Positions 61,754-64,000 of a stretch of DNA of 64,000 nt are shown here, in pieces. Each line of letters begins with the position of its first letter. Within the stretch, counting starts at the first letter, position 1. The position numbers and the translations under genes are program-made. Location: NCBI GenBank assembly GCA_016906335.1, contig JADEYG010000004.1, positions 62,001 through 126,000 on the forward strand. The letters are read 5' to 3'. Origin of the DNA: Novakomyces olei. Lineage: Eukaryota > Ascomycota > Novakomycetes > Novakomycetales > Novakomycetaceae. The notes beneath the pieces are model-generated. The model saw nothing but the letters and a program-made list of their open reading frames with translations. It searched no databases and was not told where the DNA came from.

Positions 61754-64000
61754 CTACCCCGAAATACTCTCGTAAAACTCAGCCTTGTCTTGGTCTGTGA
61801 CACTGCCCGACGGCAGTATGCTTAATAAATGGCCGAGCCATTGCAGAGACAAATCCGGCTCGAGCTCCATAAGAGGCCGAGCCGCAGCAGATGCGTCTGT
61901 TACACAATCACGGGGAAACGAATAAATCAGGCCTGAAAAAATGACTCCGAAAGCCTGCTGTCCCTGGACACGAATCAACTCCCGCACCGCCGTCTGCACA
62001 GATGCCGGGATATCCTTGTGCACGGACGTTGGCGGTGTCTTGAAGCCATAGTTGAAGAAATCACACAAGAAATTTAAAATGATACTGAGCGACTCGGGCT
62101 GCTCAATAGTCAACGACGCAACAGCTGCGCGTAAAACTGTTTCTGCCAGGTCACTCGTACAAAGACGGATTGGAAATACCAATAACGTGTCGAGCATGAA
62201 CCGGAAAAAGTCTTCCACCACTGTCAATTAGATATGAATAGATTGCGACATGGCATTAATGAATAAAATGTATGAAAAGATAGATGATTATGAGCAATGA
62301 ATAAAACGGTAGTAGGTATTATAAATATAAATATAAACATAAACGTAAACGTAAACATAAACATAAACATAAACATAATAATAAACATAATATAAATAAA
62401 AGAATAAATGTGAAAAAAAAAATTATTTTATTATTCATTCATTGTTGCAACCAAATCTCACATCATAAAACAATAGACATACCATCAGAAACCTGTTTTG
62501 GATCATTGACGCTTAGAAACTTGAAGAAAAGCGTGCTCTGGCTCTGGATAAACTGCCAAAGGGCCTCCATATCAGCCCCCCCTGCTTCGCCATACTCACG
62601 GACACAAGCTCCCGAGATCCAGAGGAAGCATCCGTACTGGAAGCGTACAAAATCGGCGACCAACTGTTCAGCCAGACGGGGCAGGAAGCGAATGCCATGC
62701 TCACGGTAAGAAAACACAAAGACCCTGTAGCATTTACACACTCTTTCACACACAAACTGTTGAACTCCGCACTTGTCAACAACCGCAGCAAAAACGGGCC
62801 ATATTTCTTCGAAAGCTTGTACACAGGGATGCTGCACTACTTGCTTCTGACTCGAGGGATCAATGTGCGGTTTGACTACTGACCCAAGGATAGCAATCAG
62901 ATCTAAATCATCGGCGATTGGCCGCACGGCTGCCTTGTCCGAGGGATCCGTGCAAGCCTGCATTCTTGCCATAATACGATTGGCAATATTCACCAAGAAG
63001 AACTTCATAGACTCGTAGATCTTGTCGGCTGATTGCTCAGAGATTACATAGGCAATACCACTGATAACTTGTGCCTGAGATTCCGCGTCCATACTGTTGG
63101 CCAGCTGTTCGTAGAACGAAGTCAACTGGGGCAAGAAAGCGACTAATAATTCCCTACAATCCTCACAGAAATGTCGCAAAGCCAGGGCTGCTGCACTCAT
63201 AACCTCCTGGTCATTCAGAGTAAATCCCTCGGAGATATAATTTATCTGTGCCTCCATATACTCGGGGTGCTTGGCCGTCCATTCTGTATACCGTCCAATC
63301 ACCAGAGTGGCCGCGTACCGGATCTTTGTATTGTACTGATTGAGCCGGGGCAGTGTCTCCATTAGCCTTGGCAGTATGTTTGACTCAGTCACAGGGACTT
63401 CACGGGCCATTGCACGCATACTAAACAAGGGCGCTTCAATTGCCTGCCATTTAACTGGCTCTCCCGACTCGGCCCGGTCTAACTCTGACCGGACTTGCGT
63501 AAATGCCAGTAAAAGGCACCTTTCTCCGCCGGCCACGGCACAGCAGTCTTTCAGAACGTCTCCCATATCGTGTCGAAACTCTCGAAACTTATCTTCTGCT
63601 TCCCTATCGCCAGCGAAGGGATCTTCACCTTGGCCTTTGCTGGTGTTCACACTTGTTTTAGCATTGCTATCACTGTCGGGGTACTGCAATCTGGCCAGAA
63701 AAATATCAACCAGGTCCGTATAAATATGAGAAAAGACGGATCGCGCCTCCTCATAAGCCGGGAGAGTAATAAACCGGCGCAGCTCCAGCCAAAAGGGAAA
63801 CGTGTAGGAGATAACGTCAAGGTCCTCGTCAAATTTACATACATCAGAGACAGATTTGACCAGGCCGACAAACTGCTGAGGCAGTCTGGCGGCTAATACG
63901 ACCCAAGCATCGGCTGCTTCTGTGATTATTCGGGCATAGCCCTTGAACACTTGAGCGTCGTCCCGAACATTATGTAAATTAGCCTGTAAAGTTTCGATAT
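61754..64000 (-). CDS. MTR10: Importin-beta family karyopherin Mtr10/transportin-SR (5' end outside window)
   Basis: Exons >64000-62483 and 62220-61754 give about 661 C-terminal residues; the frame is open to the window edge. HEAT-repeat helices run throughout. Blocks such as WQAIEAPLFSMRAMAREV and IRYAATLVIGRYTEWTAKHP match the Mtr10/TNPO3 subfamily rather than other karyopherins. The C-terminus SVTDQDKAEFYESIS parallels the TNPO3 end. Mtr10 imports SR-like mRNA-binding proteins and takes part in tRNA traffic. The 262-nt intron is AT-rich with AAACAT units (about 62327-62400). The N-terminal Ran-binding part lies beyond the window. Confidence 0.88.

Overview
The window is eukaryotic nuclear DNA from a compact fungal genome, almost certainly an ascomycete. 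I place 27 protein-coding genes in 64 kb, about one per 2.4 kb. Most are cut by short GT-AG introns, many of only 38-60 nt, with CTAAC/CTAAT-like branch sites. Several families are fungal-specific or have fungal-type features: SOG2, SET3, a hybrid histidine kinase, PNS1-type choline-transporter-like proteins, a DUF2415 WD protein and a GPI-anchored Ser/Thr-rich wall protein. CTG codes for a conserved leucine in the mtHsp70 ATPase motif (IDLGTT), so this is not a CTG-Ser yeast. A basal, intron-bearing lineage such as Taphrinomycotina or an early Saccharomycotina fits, but I cannot name a genus.

Layout. 1-7.3 kb: end of a COG0523 zinc chaperone (ZNG1), a Ran-binding protein (YRB2/Hba1), a GCP2-type gamma-tubulin complex subunit, and mitochondrial bS21m. 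7.3-15.8 kb: an intron-less amidase, centrin (CDC31) and a long GPI wall protein with tandem TSHT repeats. 15.8-23.8 kb: a CAMK-like kinase, a hybrid histidine kinase, an unrecognised ORF and mitochondrial ribosomal protein mL60. 24.2-32.9 kb: NOT2, proteasome alpha5, condensin SMC2 and a CUE1-like ER protein. 33.4-46.4 kb: mitochondrial DnaJ (MDJ1), SOG2, aspartate aminotransferase, a DUF2415 WD protein and mtHsp70 (SSC1). 47.2-55.7 kb: HIT hydrolase (HNT2), SET3, a beta-lactamase-fold protein and an AIF/AMID-like oxidoreductase. 56.5-64 kb: a tandem pair of PNS1/CTL-like transporters and the C-terminal part of the importin MTR10.

How the genes relate. This is an ordinary housekeeping region, not an operon or a metabolic cluster. 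The clearest functional pair is MDJ1 and SSC1, J-protein and Hsp70 partners of the mitochondrial matrix, about 9 kb apart. GCP2 and centrin both belong to the spindle-pole apparatus. YRB2 and MTR10 both belong to Ran-dependent nuclear transport.

Spacers and introns are rich in low-complexity repeats, chiefly AAAT/ATTT tetranucleotide arrays of up to about 180 bp. The most notable non-coding items are an exact 139-bp tandem duplication upstream of the wall-protein gene, a 20-bp-arm hairpin in a NOT2 intron, and perfect palindromes in three promoters. I found no transposon, viral relic, CRISPR array, tRNA or rRNA that I could support, and no convincing new system. The best leads are the unrecognised ORF at 22.4-23.1 kb and the divergent intron layout of the duplicated transporters.
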